From Chara braunii (Eukaryota; Streptophyta; Charophyceae; Charales; Characeae): DNA of 48,466 bases. Under the pieces are notes generated by a model. It was not told where the DNA came from, did not search any database, and saw only the letters and a program-made list of their open reading frames with translations. Positions 10,078 to 20,214 of this stretch are shown one piece after another. The position numbers were made by a program, and so were the translations under genes. Each line of letters begins with the position of its first letter. The first letter of the stretch is position 1. The stretch covers positions 3,182,066 to 3,230,531 of the forward strand of contig BFEA01000053.1 of assembly GCA_003427395.1 (NCBI GenBank). Reading direction: 5' to 3'.

Positions 10078-10836
10078 NNNNNNNNNNNNNNNNNNNNNNN
10101 NNNNNNNNNNNNNNNNNNNNNNNNNNNNNNNNNNNNNNNNNNNNNNNNNNNNNNNNNNNNNNNNNNNNNNNNNNNNNNNNNNNNNNNNNNNNNNNNNNNN
10201 NNNNNNNNNNNNNNNNNNNNNNNNNNNNNNNNNNNNNNNNNNNNNNNNNNNNNNNNNNNNNNNNNNNNNNNNNNNNNNNNNNNNNNNNNNNNNNNNNNNN
10301 NNNNNNNNNNNNNNNNNNNNNNNNNNNNNNNNNNNNNNNNNNNNNNNNNNNNNNNNNNNNNNNNNNNNNNNNNNNNNNNNNNNNNNNNNNNNNNNNNNNN
10401 NNNNNNNNNNNNNNNNNNNNNNNNNNNNNNNNNNNNNNNNNNNNNNNNNNNNNNNNNNNNNNNNNNNNNNNNNNNNNNNNNNNNNNNNNNNNNNNNNNNN
10501 NNNNNNNNNNNNNNNNNNNNNNNNNNNNNNNNNNNNNNNNNNNNNNNNNNNNNNNNNNNNNNNNNNNNNNNNNNNNNNNNNNNNNNNNNNNNNNNNNNNN
10601 NNNNNNNNNNNNNNNNNNNNNNNNNNNNNNNNNNNNNNNNNNNNNNNNNNNNNNNNNNNNNNNNNNNNNNNNNNNNNNNNNNNNNNNNNNNNNNNNNNNN
10701 NNNNNNNNNNNNNNNNNNNNNNNNNNNNNNNNNNNNNNNNNNNNNNNNNNNNNNNNNNNNNNNNNNNNNNNNNNNNNNNNNNNNNNNNNNNNNNNNNNNN
10801 NNNNNNNNNNNNNNNNNNNNNNNNNNNNNNNNNNNN
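10078..10836. other. Assembly gap (759 N)
   Basis: The bases are unknown. The gap is followed directly by a run of about 22 A (10837-10858), so the contig end probably sits in low-complexity DNA. Open frames crossing it are meaningless. Confidence 1.
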
Positions 10837-10858
10837 AAAAAAAAAAAAAAAAAAAAAA

Positions 10859-11569
10859 GGAATGGATCTTCTTCTACAACGTGGAATAATACACCACCAC
10901 ATGTTTTGTCTTCTGTGCATGTGGTGAGTAGAGGCCCTTAAGGCCACTACACATATTCCTAAGAAAAGAAAAACGAGAAAACTAAAGAAAAAAGAAAAAA
11001 GAAAAAGAAAAACAGAAAACAAAAGAAAAACGAGAAACAAAAGAAAAACAAGAAAACAAACAATTAGTGACCCATAACTGTGATCAGTGTGATGCACAAA
11101 CCTGAATTCAAATCCAGACTATATATTCTAGGCCCACGCAGACAGATTACAAGTCCAGTATCCATCTCTGCTCCATGAGGGGTCCTTGCTAATATGTAGG
11201 GGCCCTTCGAAAATGAGACTGGACGAATAGATTGGAGCATTTGGTAAAAAAAAAAAAAAAAGGACATGCACCCACATGCACACACATGTGCTCACAGTGT
11301 TGGGGTATAGGGTGATCCCATCTTTTTTCCCTCTTGCTGTTTGATTTTCGAAAGGGAGGGGCATGTTTGGCTACCCCACCCTGTTAATAGGGGTCAAAAA
11401 AAAAAAAATCTTCCTGTTTTTGGTGTTTGGGCGTGTAGGGCCACGTGTCTGAGGCCCAACGTGCCAATTCCATTTTTCAGAATTCAACGGTACACCCCCG
11501 TTTTTTCGTTAAACGGGATTCAGGGGGGGTCCTCAGGCCCGTTAAACGGGTTGAACGACGTTTAATTCC
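10859..11569. other. No gene seen; A-rich and poly-A tracts
   Basis: The stretch holds an AAAG/AAAC-rich region (10962-11060), two A-runs (near 11246 and 11397), and two related motifs, GTTAAACGGG at 11509 and CCCGTTAAACGGG at 11549. I found no supported coding region or RNA gene. Confidence 0.6.
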
Positions 11570-11860
11570 GCCCGTTCTCCGTTCATCGGATACACAGTCC
11601 CTAGTAGCATATCGAAAAAGGCAGCTCATCGCTTACCAGGAGTGAGATCTTGTGTCCCAGTTCCCCTCCTACATAGGAGAAGGTGCAGACTATGTCCTTG
11701 ACATAGTCTTTCGCTACCATAGAGTGCTTGTTGGCTAAGGTAGACGCTACAGACCTGCTAAGCCGCTGCACTTGGTCCCCTTAGTGTAGCCTATCAACAC
11801 AAGCACCACTAATGAAATTCCGTGTAGAACCTATGTCTGTGAAGGCTCCAACCTTTCGAC
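11570..11860 (-). pseudogene. E2 aspartic protease remnant
   Basis: Translated on the minus strand, the stretch contains DIGSTRNFISGACVDRL, which resembles the retropepsin active-site region (D-[ST]-G-[SA]-T), followed by KISLLVSDELPF, which resembles the second half of the domain. The usual Ser/Thr of the triad is Ile here. It lies downstream of the E2 gag in the correct order and orientation. Stops and the missing Pol genes show it is a dead fragment. Confidence 0.55.
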
Positions 11861-12090
11861 CTCTACCACACCCTTTGGACCTTTGTTTAACATCGCCCAT
11901 GAGCCTCCAAGATCTTTCTCTAACCACTCTGTTTCTAACTCCTCTAAGGACTCAGACACATCCATCGAACAAAGTATCGATCGGTCCGGATCTATCTACG
12001 GGGCGATATACGGGTCAATAGCCTTGGCCATCGTCTGAAATGGAGAGGGTAAGGTAACCACTTCAGCATGAGTAAGAGCGGCTAACACTC

Positions 12091-12830
12091 CTACTGGCCC
12101 GAAGTGTTTCCCTGCGAGGTGCTCGCAGAAGCACCATTGAAGGTGGAAGGTCCGACAACCACTATCGAGGATGCTACCTTCCTTGTGAATAGCCTGCTCC
12201 TGCAGTGACTCATTGTGTGCCCATACTGGCCACAATTGAGACACACTCTCTGGGCAACACTGTCACGCCACACTTTGTACTTTAGACCAAGCTTCACCCA
12301 TATGGGTGGTCCTTGGTCACCTTGACCCTTGGGCCGGTTACCCTTTTGTTTCCTGGCCCCCTTAGCCTTTTTCTTAATGGGAGCGACTACTCCACCCCTA
12401 TGGTCAATGAACATGAGATTGCCCTTCTTCCTCCGATCTTGAGGAAGCTTCTACTTCCTCTCATCGCTGGAGCCTCTATGTCTAGGGCTTTCTTGCTGAA
12501 AGAAGCGAAGTCATGCATATCGATGGAGGCCTCATCGACCAACTTATTTTTGTCAAAAGTACCTGCGGATTATACCGAACGTCGGGGATACGATCAGTCG
12601 CTCTACGACATCTGTTACGTCGCGAACTGTCGGTATCCCTTTGATCCCAGACTGGCAAGTGAGTCAGTGGCCTTTTGAGCCCCTTGGCGGTCATGCCACC
12701 TATTGTAGACTAGCCGTACGAAGTCCTCCAATGATCTGGCATGTGCCCAGCCATCGAAGTTCTGACTGTAGCCCTGCTGCTGCACTAACCCGTTTAACCA
12801 TCTATTGCTGATCCTTCTAGGAAGGACGCA
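12091..12830 (-). pseudogene. gag: E2 gag fragment with CCHC zinc knuckle
   Basis: The minus strand encodes a basic stretch and then CLNCGQYGHTMSHC, a C-X2-C-X4-H-X4-C nucleic-acid-binding knuckle, at about 12203-12244. Farther upstream (12700-12800), pieces such as EDFVRLVYNRWHDRQGAQ look like the gag domain, but the frame is broken several times. It belongs to the same unit as the protease remnant to its left and the primer binding site to its right. No RT or integrase of this element remains in the window. Confidence 0.65.
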
Positions 12831-14153
12831 GCGACAATGACTGCTCTCCGCAGTCTCCTTTCCTCTCTTCGTTCTAACACCAAGAAAGTGGTCGGCCGAC
12901 TGAGTGCAAGTCTACGGGTAAGTCTCCTATCATCCTAGTCTAGTCCTTCAACCTCACTGTCTTCTTCTCCACTCATGAGCTACGTGTGGCATGCGATCTG
13001 CACTAATGTCCTCACTGGGACCTACCACAGCATGGCTACCAACCAATTTATAAAAGAATAAAAAAATTAATAAAAAAAATAAATATTCGATCCAGATGTG
13101 TCAGGAAGTAGTCAAGCGATAACAGGAGATAAGCTCAGACTCCGACAAATGATTTTATTCCTACCTTTGAGTAGTCTGAAACAGATTGCAATGCAGCAAA
13201 GAATACTAACTACGCTATCTGCATCTGTCTGTTAGTTGTCAGCAAAGTCTGTCGCAACTAACTAATAAAAAAAAAATAAAAAATCATTTGCTGGTCTGCA
13301 TGCAGAATGGAAATATACAATAATTAACAATCAAACAGTTTACCGGAATCTTCCCTCCACCTGTAAACCTCTTGAGATGTCATTTTGTGTCAACGTCCTG
13401 AAGCTCTGGTTCAGCGGCGTGTCTAAAGGTGTGCAATCGGCCCACCCCTGTGCCCCAAGTCTATGCAGAACTGGCCAGCCCCGACCGTACTATTTTCGTA
13501 CTCGCGTACAGCAGGTGTCGTGTATCCCCGCCGGAGTCTCTTTATAGATGCTCCGGCCCTCGTCTCTCCCTCATAGGGCTGGCCTGCCCAACATGACCTC
13601 TATAGTGCAGCAAGCGGACCAAAGGACAAGCAGCAAAGCATGTGTGTACTAGTCCCAGCAGGTTGGGATGGTGACGGTGACCCGAGTGCTTCGTCCAGGG
13701 CCCTTAAGAAGCAACACCCGTTGCCCACCAGCATGCGCCCCAGCAAGAATGTCGACTCTCAAGGTTGAGCGCTCGCGACACCTCACAATGAGAGGACTCT
13801 CAAGACAGAACTCACTTCCTCAAGGTAAGAAGCGACAAAGAGGGTAGATAAGGTCAGGAGCAGCATACCTCCTAATGCTGCCCCCGACCACAGATTTCTC
13901 ACCAGTAACCTGACGTGCATTATGATGACCGGTCGGTGCCTCGGCACAACACACGATACAACGCAGTTCCACCTCGGCTTAATTGCCACATCTGCAAGCT
14001 CCAGCATGCACCCCCAATGTCACCACATAGCCTTCCTGGCACGCCCACACGACACTGGGCTGCCAACGAAATCCAACACACAAGCGTTATCACTGGCCCG
14101 CCTTCCACCAGCGAAGCACCAAACAGCTATTGTGGAGGAGCCATCGGAGCAGC
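12831..14153 (-). other. E2 leader region, no gene seen
   Basis: Between the gag remnant and the primer binding site there is no supported coding region. By position it should be the 5' leader of E2, plus any insertions. It contains A/T runs at 13050-13085 and 13262-13285 and nothing else recognisable. Confidence 0.4.
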
Positions 14154-14173
14154 TTGAACCAGCTCTGATACCA
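14154..14173 (-). other. Primer binding site, initiator-Met tRNA type
   Basis: Read on the minus strand the site is TGGTATCAGAGCTGGTTCAA. TGGTATCAGAGC is the classic plant retroelement primer binding site complementary to the 3' end of initiator-Met tRNA. It fixes the orientation of E2: the 5' LTR lies to the right (from about 14177, whose plus-strand start TGCAAGG is the LTR's CA end) and the genes lie to the left. Confidence 0.85.
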
Positions 14174-14176
14174 AAT

Positions 14177-15050
14177 TGCAAGGAAAATGATTAATAGCGA
14201 AATGACAGAAATCCAGATTGCAAATTCACAGTGAAAGCCAGATAGTCGATCACTGTCCAGAAAGCAGAAATGACACCGAAGGAGAACCAAAGCAAGTTCT
14301 CTCCATCTCCGCAGATGCGATCGAAGCTCTGCATCCTATTGGCGCTCAGCTCCCAGACTACTTCCTACAGCTACTATCCTATACTACCAAAGGATGATGC
14401 AACCCGTTGACGTCAGCAGCAGCGACCCAATGAAATCAGATGTCGACCATGCAGACCATCGTCCAGACCAGGTACGTGCCCTCACATCACCATCCTCATC
14501 TCTCTCTCTCATCACCCTCAACTTCTCACCCACGTCTTCCCCATACACGAAGACCACCACCACCTCTGCTGACCTTCCAAGCCGAGCCCGGCTATGGATT
14601 GGCTGGCTATGGCACGTCCCTCAGCAGCGCCCAACTTCCCTTGCGCCCGCGCACGCACGAGCACCTCTGCCGGCGCCAGCAAGCAGCCCATGAGAGCATG
14701 CTCCAGCAGCACTGCTGCTTACACAAGCAAGTGCCCAAATGCCCTCTCCCAGTTTGCTGCTGGGCTGGGCCGCGCGTGTGCACTCTAGCTTTGTGTTGGG
14801 CCAAAGTGTCTGCGCCCAAGCACGTTCAGACAGTGGCCTGGGACCAAATTCGTTAGGCATGCCCAACCACCCAAGCAAACGTGCGGTGCTCCCTGCTTTC
14901 ACCACGTCGCTGGAAGAGCCTGGAAGCTCACAAATATTTCAGATTCTCCCAAGGCGGATGTAACCAATTGGCGCGTGGCAACTGTCTGGCGCCCGCCAAG
15001 ATTTGGAAAACTGATGAATTCAGGACTCATTGAAAATCAGGGGCCCGCCT
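14177..15050 (-). repeat. Putative E2 5' LTR
   Basis: The sequence directly behind the primer binding site must be the LTR if the element is in place. It begins TGCAAGG on the plus strand, similar to the TGCAATCAG end of the LTR family at 17074, 27501 and 35312. The far boundary is not visible and 15050 is only a guess. It encodes nothing convincing. Confidence 0.4.
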
Positions 15051-15817
15051 TATGCAGGTATGCCGAGGGGTAAAATCCTCGCAAATGAGAAGTTGAAATG
15101 GAAAATCTTATGGGATCATCGGCAGCCCTCTATATGGTTTATGTTGATGCAAAATCACTCTTGTTACCTGGTTGCATTCTGAACCCATTCTTGTGGACCA
15201 AAAAACAAATGGGAATGGATTTAATGGAGTTTACTTTTGTACCACTCAGTGTAGAGTAGGCATGTGGATGGAAGGATTTGAAATGTCCCTCAGGAAATGT
15301 TTGTTACAACTTTGTTTTGCTGTTGAGTCTTGTGGCCACCATAGAGTCCTGCAGTGAGGTTGTGGTTGTTTTAACTGTAGTACTGTCCTTTTCGTATGTG
15401 ATAATGAGAACGATCATTTGAATGGGGGGGGGGGGGGAGGGGGGGGAAGGGGGGCAATTGAAAANAAATCCGACCGTCTCTTGCGTCACGTTTGCATTAC
15501 AAAGCACAAAGCTCCCCCTCCTTATCTTATATTGCTTAAATATTGCAGAGTGGTAACGTCCGATACGGGCCTGATACCCTGTTAGTGATTATCAGGTGAA
15601 GTGCTAGTGTAACCAGGCGAAGATCACGCATCACATTCTTCTCAGTGCATTCCAGCGATGGTACCAACTACTACCAAGCCTTAAAATATGCATTCAAGGA
15701 TGGAAGCCTGTTGAGAAGGGAGGGATAATGGAGGGGGGAAGGGATTTTGTGAGTTTGGTTCCATAGGGAGATGCTGCGAATTTCCTTCCTCATAGCCCTT
15801 AACACTGTTCTGTATCC
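15051..15817. other. No gene seen; poly-G tract and ambiguous base
   Basis: There is a G-run with a few A from 15424 to 15454 and an N at 15465. Nothing codes convincingly. Confidence 0.5.
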
Positions 15818-16231
15818 CTATGCCCTGTTTCGTATTAACACTGCTCTTTCGGCTTTCTCCTGCTCCCAGATTATCAATCTATGGTTCTCCACCTGGTGGC
15901 CTGATCGGCGGGCCCTGCCCATCAAGAGGACTAAGTAGTCCAGATCGGTGCAGCCAGCTGCTTTGAGATCGGGAGAAGAATCAAACCAATTTTGCCAATG
16001 CATGTTCTCACATGGTATGAGGAGATTTTACGACACTACCTCTTTTCCAGATTTGCTTGCCATGTATAAGTTCACTTGCAGCTGACTTATCATATCCCTG
16101 AGTTGCAGGTTTTCATTTGTTCCACCGAGAAGCATGTTTCTTATCTTTATCAGGGTTGGCGCCATGGCTACTATGTAACTGTACCATACATGTAACAGTA
16201 CATTTCTTATACATGTCCCCTCCTCTATCAT
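15818..16231 (-). other. Possible exon pair of an unrecognised gene
   Basis: Two open stretches on the minus strand are not obviously repetitive. One (16028-16231) reads YIVAMAPTLIKIRNMLLG followed by ENLQLRDMISQLQVNL, which looks amphipathic. The other is 15818-16003, which ends WEQEKAERAVLIRNRA. A GTAGTG donor-like site follows the first and an AG acceptor-like site precedes the second. No family is recognised and codon use cannot be judged, so this may be chance. Confidence 0.2.
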
Positions 16232-16307
16232 TTATAATGTCTTCAACTTTGAGAGAGAGATGTGAGAAAGAGAGAAAAGGACAGACAGGCTGTGGCAGAG
16301 GGGGGGN

Positions 16308-16369
<62 letters not shown>

Positions 16370-16508
16370 CTGCATGGGATTGAACTGCAGCTTGGAGGAC
16401 CTTAACTGAATCTGATGATACTGGTGATGGTGATTGTATGCCATTACGTAGATTGCTAGTGTGTGTATACATGCACACACACACGTGTTTGTGTGTGCGC
16501 GTGCGAGC

Positions 16509-16597
<89 letters not shown>
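16308..16597. repeat. GA microsatellites with single-N joins
   Basis: (GA)n runs occupy 16308-16368 and about 16508-16597, separated by unique DNA with a CA/TG-rich patch. Isolated Ns at 16307 and 16598 mark uncertain joins. Unique DNA after the first run (16378-16460) resembles that after the third run (16808-16895). Confidence 0.9.
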
Positions 16598-16598
16598 N

Positions 16599-16706
16599 TT
16601 GCTTTGGCAGACATCGCCGAGAAGGTCGGGCCACCAAAATCACTCGCGAAGTCGGCCAATCGTGTGATTGACTCCAAAGTGTCTGGTGGCAGGAGCATCG
16701 TGGAGC
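16599..16706 (-). pseudogene. Short integrase fragment duplicating 37432-37540
   Basis: This 108-bp piece, starting TTGCTTTGGCAGACATCGCC, matches 37432-37540 with one clear difference (A for G near 16693) before the adapter. On the minus strand it encodes the FWWPDLLGDVCQSN part of a gypsy integrase. It lies between an N and an adapter junction, so it is probably a mis-joined read end and not a real local feature. Confidence 0.75.
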
Positions 16707-16742
16707 CTGTCTCTTATACACATCTAGATGTGTATAAGAGAC

Positions 16743-16744
<2 letters not shown>
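16707..16744. other. Nextera mate-pair junction adapter (assembly contaminant)
   Basis: The sequence is the 19-bp transposase mosaic end CTGTCTCTTATACACATCT followed at once by its exact reverse complement. This 38-bp palindrome is the circularisation junction left in Nextera mate-pair libraries. Its translation contains SYTHLDVYKRQ, a known contaminant peptide in databases. It is followed by another GA run (16745-16774). Confidence 0.98.
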
Positions 16745-16776
<32 letters not shown>

Positions 16777-17073
16777 TGAAGGGAGGGAGGTTAGTGGACA
16801 GAGCTTTGCATTGAATTGAAGTTTGGACAACCCGAACTCCAGTTAACACTAACAAAGTAGTGACAATGCTGTATGCCATTTCGTACATTGCTGTTAAGAT
16901 TCCATTTCTGAGTATTCCCAACTGTGAGAGGGTCGCGTTCTGTATGCTTTTTGCAGAGGGACTGTATCGGTGCCATTACTGATAGGTCGGAATGGCTGGA
17001 ATAAAAGATGAGCTTGTGAGCTCGAAGCAAGTTTTTGCCCTCGAGGTCCACAAAGTCTTGTAAGCAGCTGTTA

Positions 17074-18012
17074 TGCAATCAGACTCATCTTCTTTCTTAC
17101 TCAGCATGCATAAAACCAATCGCAATCACACTGGCTACAAGCACCCACACAAAGCTCAGAGATATCGTGGCCAAGAATGCAGTTCAAAATCAACTTACTT
17201 CGAATGGCTATGGCGCCTGTGCGCCCTCACAACACCCTTCCACGCTGTATCCTCAGCAACAGTTCACATGCACCCTACTCTGGATCTCCCTGGATGTCCC
17301 ACACACGCTCACAACTCACTGCACACTCATACACAAACATGCTGTAGCCTATCTCTAACCTAGCGCAGCTATGACTGCTTGGTACCTCTACTACTAACTA
17401 GCGGCTATGGCCGCTTCGTCTCCCTTCCAGCCCACTTCCTCCTCGGGCACTCACAGACCTCCTTGCAGAAGTCGCTCAGGCAGCACTTTCGCACGGCTCA
17501 CAGACTGAATCAATGAATAACTGGACGCTGCCTTTGGATTTATACTTCTGTTGGTCGCTGGTCTGCTCCTTTCCACCAGGCCTAGGGTGCACGCAGTCCG
17601 ACATGGTACGTGCTGACTTGACAAGGTGTGACTGGGACTGGGTACCGCTGACTGGACCTGGTAAGTCTGCCCACTTGCCCACTTGCCTACGGACTGCTTC
17701 CAAAACTCTTGAAGGGGCACTCCTAGAAGACTCTAGACCTTCCTACTTGACCTTTCGGTACTGTAGCAGCCACGGCTAAGGTTGACCCTTCAGACCTACA
17801 GCAGCTATGACCAGACATAAGCTACGACTCCTACCCAACAGGTAAGCAGCTCGAACCTGCGTAGGTACAACAGCCTTAAATAGACAACTTTAGGGGCAGG
17901 TCACGGGCTCAAACCTAGATAGGGCAAACTGTACTGTACATGGGTTCGGGGCAGGTCTAGGGATCGAGCCCTGGGATCTGCATCTGCTACCACGAAGGTG
18001 AAAACCGTTTCA
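17074..18012 (-). repeat. LTR-A copy 1: 3' LTR of E6 (939 bp)
   Basis: On the minus strand it begins TGAAACGG (18012 leftward) and ends CTGATTGCA (17074), with proper TG...CA ends. It sits directly downstream of the E6 pol genes, behind a purine tract GGCGGGAG. It shares boxes with the LTRs at 27501-28410 and 35312-36302: TGCAATCAGACT at the end, a motif near GGCTCACAG...GAAT...TGAAT, and ACCTTTCGGTACTGTAGCAG. A TATA box lies on the minus strand at 17538-17544 (TATAAAT), placing the promoter and start in the centre, as expected for U3-R. Confidence 0.8.
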
Positions 18013-18050
18013 CTCCCGCCGGCCTAAATTCGAGGTCCTCCGAGAACACT

Positions 18051-18425
18051 TTAGTCCAAGGCAGGACCTTTACCTTTCTTATCTCTCTCATAGGCGCGGA
18101 TTACATCGAGAGCAGTCTCTAGGAGTTCAGTTCGGGTAAACCAGCAGTCGTCTTCCGGTTCTTGATAAGAAAATCTGACTTTGTACTGTTTCTGTGGATG
18201 ACCTCTACCGCCTGTTCTGAATACATCCTCACCTACTATGCGATCAATGTCGTACCTTCCATCCATATCCCGAGGGATCATGGACCTCCGCGATGGGAAC
18301 TGCTGACTCGTAGTACAAGGCAATAACTTTGACGCATGGAAAACTGGGTAGGTGTGGAGGTGTGCTGGAATCTCGATCGTGTAGGACGGTCCATCCTCTC
18401 TGCCGTTGACTTCTAGGCTGGCCAC
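18051..18425 (-). pseudogene. E6 integrase C-terminus and chromodomain-like tail
   Basis: The peptide has YTIEIPAHLHTYPVFHASKLLP, a typical integrase C-terminal module, and then RYDIDRIVGEDVFRTGG and QYKVRFSYQEPEDDCWFTR, which match the tail seen in E1 and E3. Such tails resemble chromodomains and guide integration. The frame is open to its stop just before the LTR. Its upstream connection is disturbed by the local tandem duplication. Confidence 0.85.
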
Positions 18426-19372
18426 GGTCCTTTGTACGCAGGTTAAAGTTTCTGTGAGATGTTCTCCTCAGGAGCAAACTCTTTGGACTTGACCCAGGCT
18501 AGGTCGCCTACCTGGAACTGCGACGGGCGACGGTGTTTGTTGGCTTGCTCTATCATTTTATGCTGGGCCTTCCTGAGGTTCTCTATTACGGTAGCAATCT
18601 CTTTCTCGTGCTGTAATGCAAACTCCCCAGTACCTGGCGGTTGCCTCTGGATCTGATCCTGGTTCAATCCCTCAAACGGTTTACGTGGTCTAAAGGACTT
18701 ACGCAGTTCGTTGGGAGTGCGACAGGTTGCTAAATGCACGCTGTTGCTATATGCACTAGCTACCTTTGGGAGCATCTCATCCCAGTTGACTTGATGAGGT
18801 CGAATATACATTATGAGAACTTGTTGCAAGACTTTGTTCATTTGTTGGCTCGTAGTGCAGGGCAACAACTTTGGCGCATGGAAAACTGGGTAGGTGTGGA
18901 GGTGTGCTGGAATGTCTATCGTGTAGGACGGTCCGTCGTCTCCGCCTTTGACTTCTAGAACTGGCCACAGTCCTCTCTATACTGGCAAACAGTTTCTGCA
19001 AGATGTTCTCCTCAGGAGTAAACTCTTTAGACTTTTACTTGGAACTGCGACGGGCGACGATGCTTGTTAGCTTGCTCTATCATTCTGTGCTGGGCCTTCC
19101 CGAGGTTCTCTACCACTTCGGCAATTTCCTTCTCGTGCTGTAGCGCGAACTCGCTAGTACCGGGCGGTAGCCTCTGAATTTGGTCCCGGTTTAGTCCCTC
19201 AAACGGTTTGCAGGGTCTAAAGGACTTGTGTAACTCGTTGGGAGTGCGACAAGTGGCTAGGTAAACGCTGTTATTGTAAGCAGTGGCTACCTTTGGGAGC
19301 ATCTCGTCCCAGTTGACTTGATCTGGTCTAATGTACATTCTAAGAACTCGTTGCAGGATCTTGTTCATTTGT
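18305..19372 (-). repeat. Tandem duplication of about 543 bp inside the E6 integrase gene
   Basis: A segment covering integrase core end to C-terminal module occurs twice (18305-18846 and 18848-19372). Landmark CATGGAAAACTGGGTAGG is at 18335 and again at 18878. Both copies encode VNWDEMLPKV, RTPNEL, KPFEGLN and MIEQANKHRRPSQFQV. Copy 2 lacks 16 bp around 19037. Scattered base differences show that the duplication is old and biological, not a simple assembly error. Confidence 0.9.
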
Positions 19373-20214
19373 CCAGTCTGACCGTTAGTCTCTGGATGGT
19401 GACCAGACGACATCAACAACTTAGAACCATATACTTTCATAAGTTCCTGCCAGTTCTAACTAGTGAACCGGGTGTCTCTGTCACTGACTATCGACACCGG
19501 TAGACCATGCTCACTGACCCAATGGTCAAAGAATTTTTATGTAACTAGATCAGCACGTGCCTCAACGGGCGGGACAAAAACTGCATACTTGCTAAATCGA
19601 TCAACTACAACCATGACTTGGCTCTTGCCATGCCTACACTTGACCCCAACATCCATGAAGTCAATGGACACCGAGTCTCGTGGTCCTGATGGAATAGGTA
19701 AGGGTCTGAGACCCAGCGGGGCTCACGTCGTAGTTTTATTGCGCTGGAATACCTTGCAACTACGCGCATACTCTATGCAGTCAGCTTTCATGTCAGGCCA
19801 CGTATAGGCACATATCAGGTTGGCTAATGTCTTTTTCCAGCCGAAGTGCCCTTCTGTGTCGTGACATTCTCCTAAGATTAGACTGCGGATCTCTTCGCTG
19901 TTGGGAATGCATAGCCGATCTATGATGTTTGTCTTCTCAAACAGTAACCCATTAGTGGTGCGACAGTTAGGCTCACTGGCTGGGTCCTCCTTAACTCTCT
20001 TGAGGAGGTCACTATAGATAGGGTCCTGCGCATATGCATCTATGACTTTTTGTTGTAACTCTGACCCTATATCCAGATAGTGAACTATAGCTCCAAAGTA
20101 GTCGACTCTCCTACTAAGGGCGTCTGCAACCACATTATATTTTCCTTCGACTGGCTTGAGCTCGAAGTCAAACTGATATAATTCTGCGGCCCACCTGCTA
20201 AGCTTAGGTGTCAT
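19027..20214 (-). pseudogene. E6 RNase H end and integrase, one frame with three stops
   Basis: One reading frame runs from the RNase H end (KLSRWAAELYQFDFEL, VADALSRR) through the zinc domain (ECHDTEGHFGWKK...SCKVFQRNK, in which the third metal-binding position is kept but the last Cys is Phe) to the core. The catalytic residues are present: SIDFMDVG, IVSDRDTRF and GHHPETNGQTGQ. Three stops interrupt it: TGA 19723-19725 (expected Arg, CGA), TAA 19537-19539 (CAA) and TAG 19456-19458 (CAG). No indel is needed to connect these parts. Confidence 0.9.

Noticed and set aside
10033-11097. Long open frames across 10078-10836
   Set aside because: They run through unknown bases and a poly-A tract and have no sequence support.
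11064-11285. tRNA-like sequence around AATTCAAATCCAGA
   Set aside because: No acceptor stem or D-arm could be paired.
16232-16819. Ser-Leu and Arg-Glu repeat proteins, including one with SYTHLDVYKRQ
   Set aside because: They are translations of GA/CT microsatellites and of the sequencing adapter.
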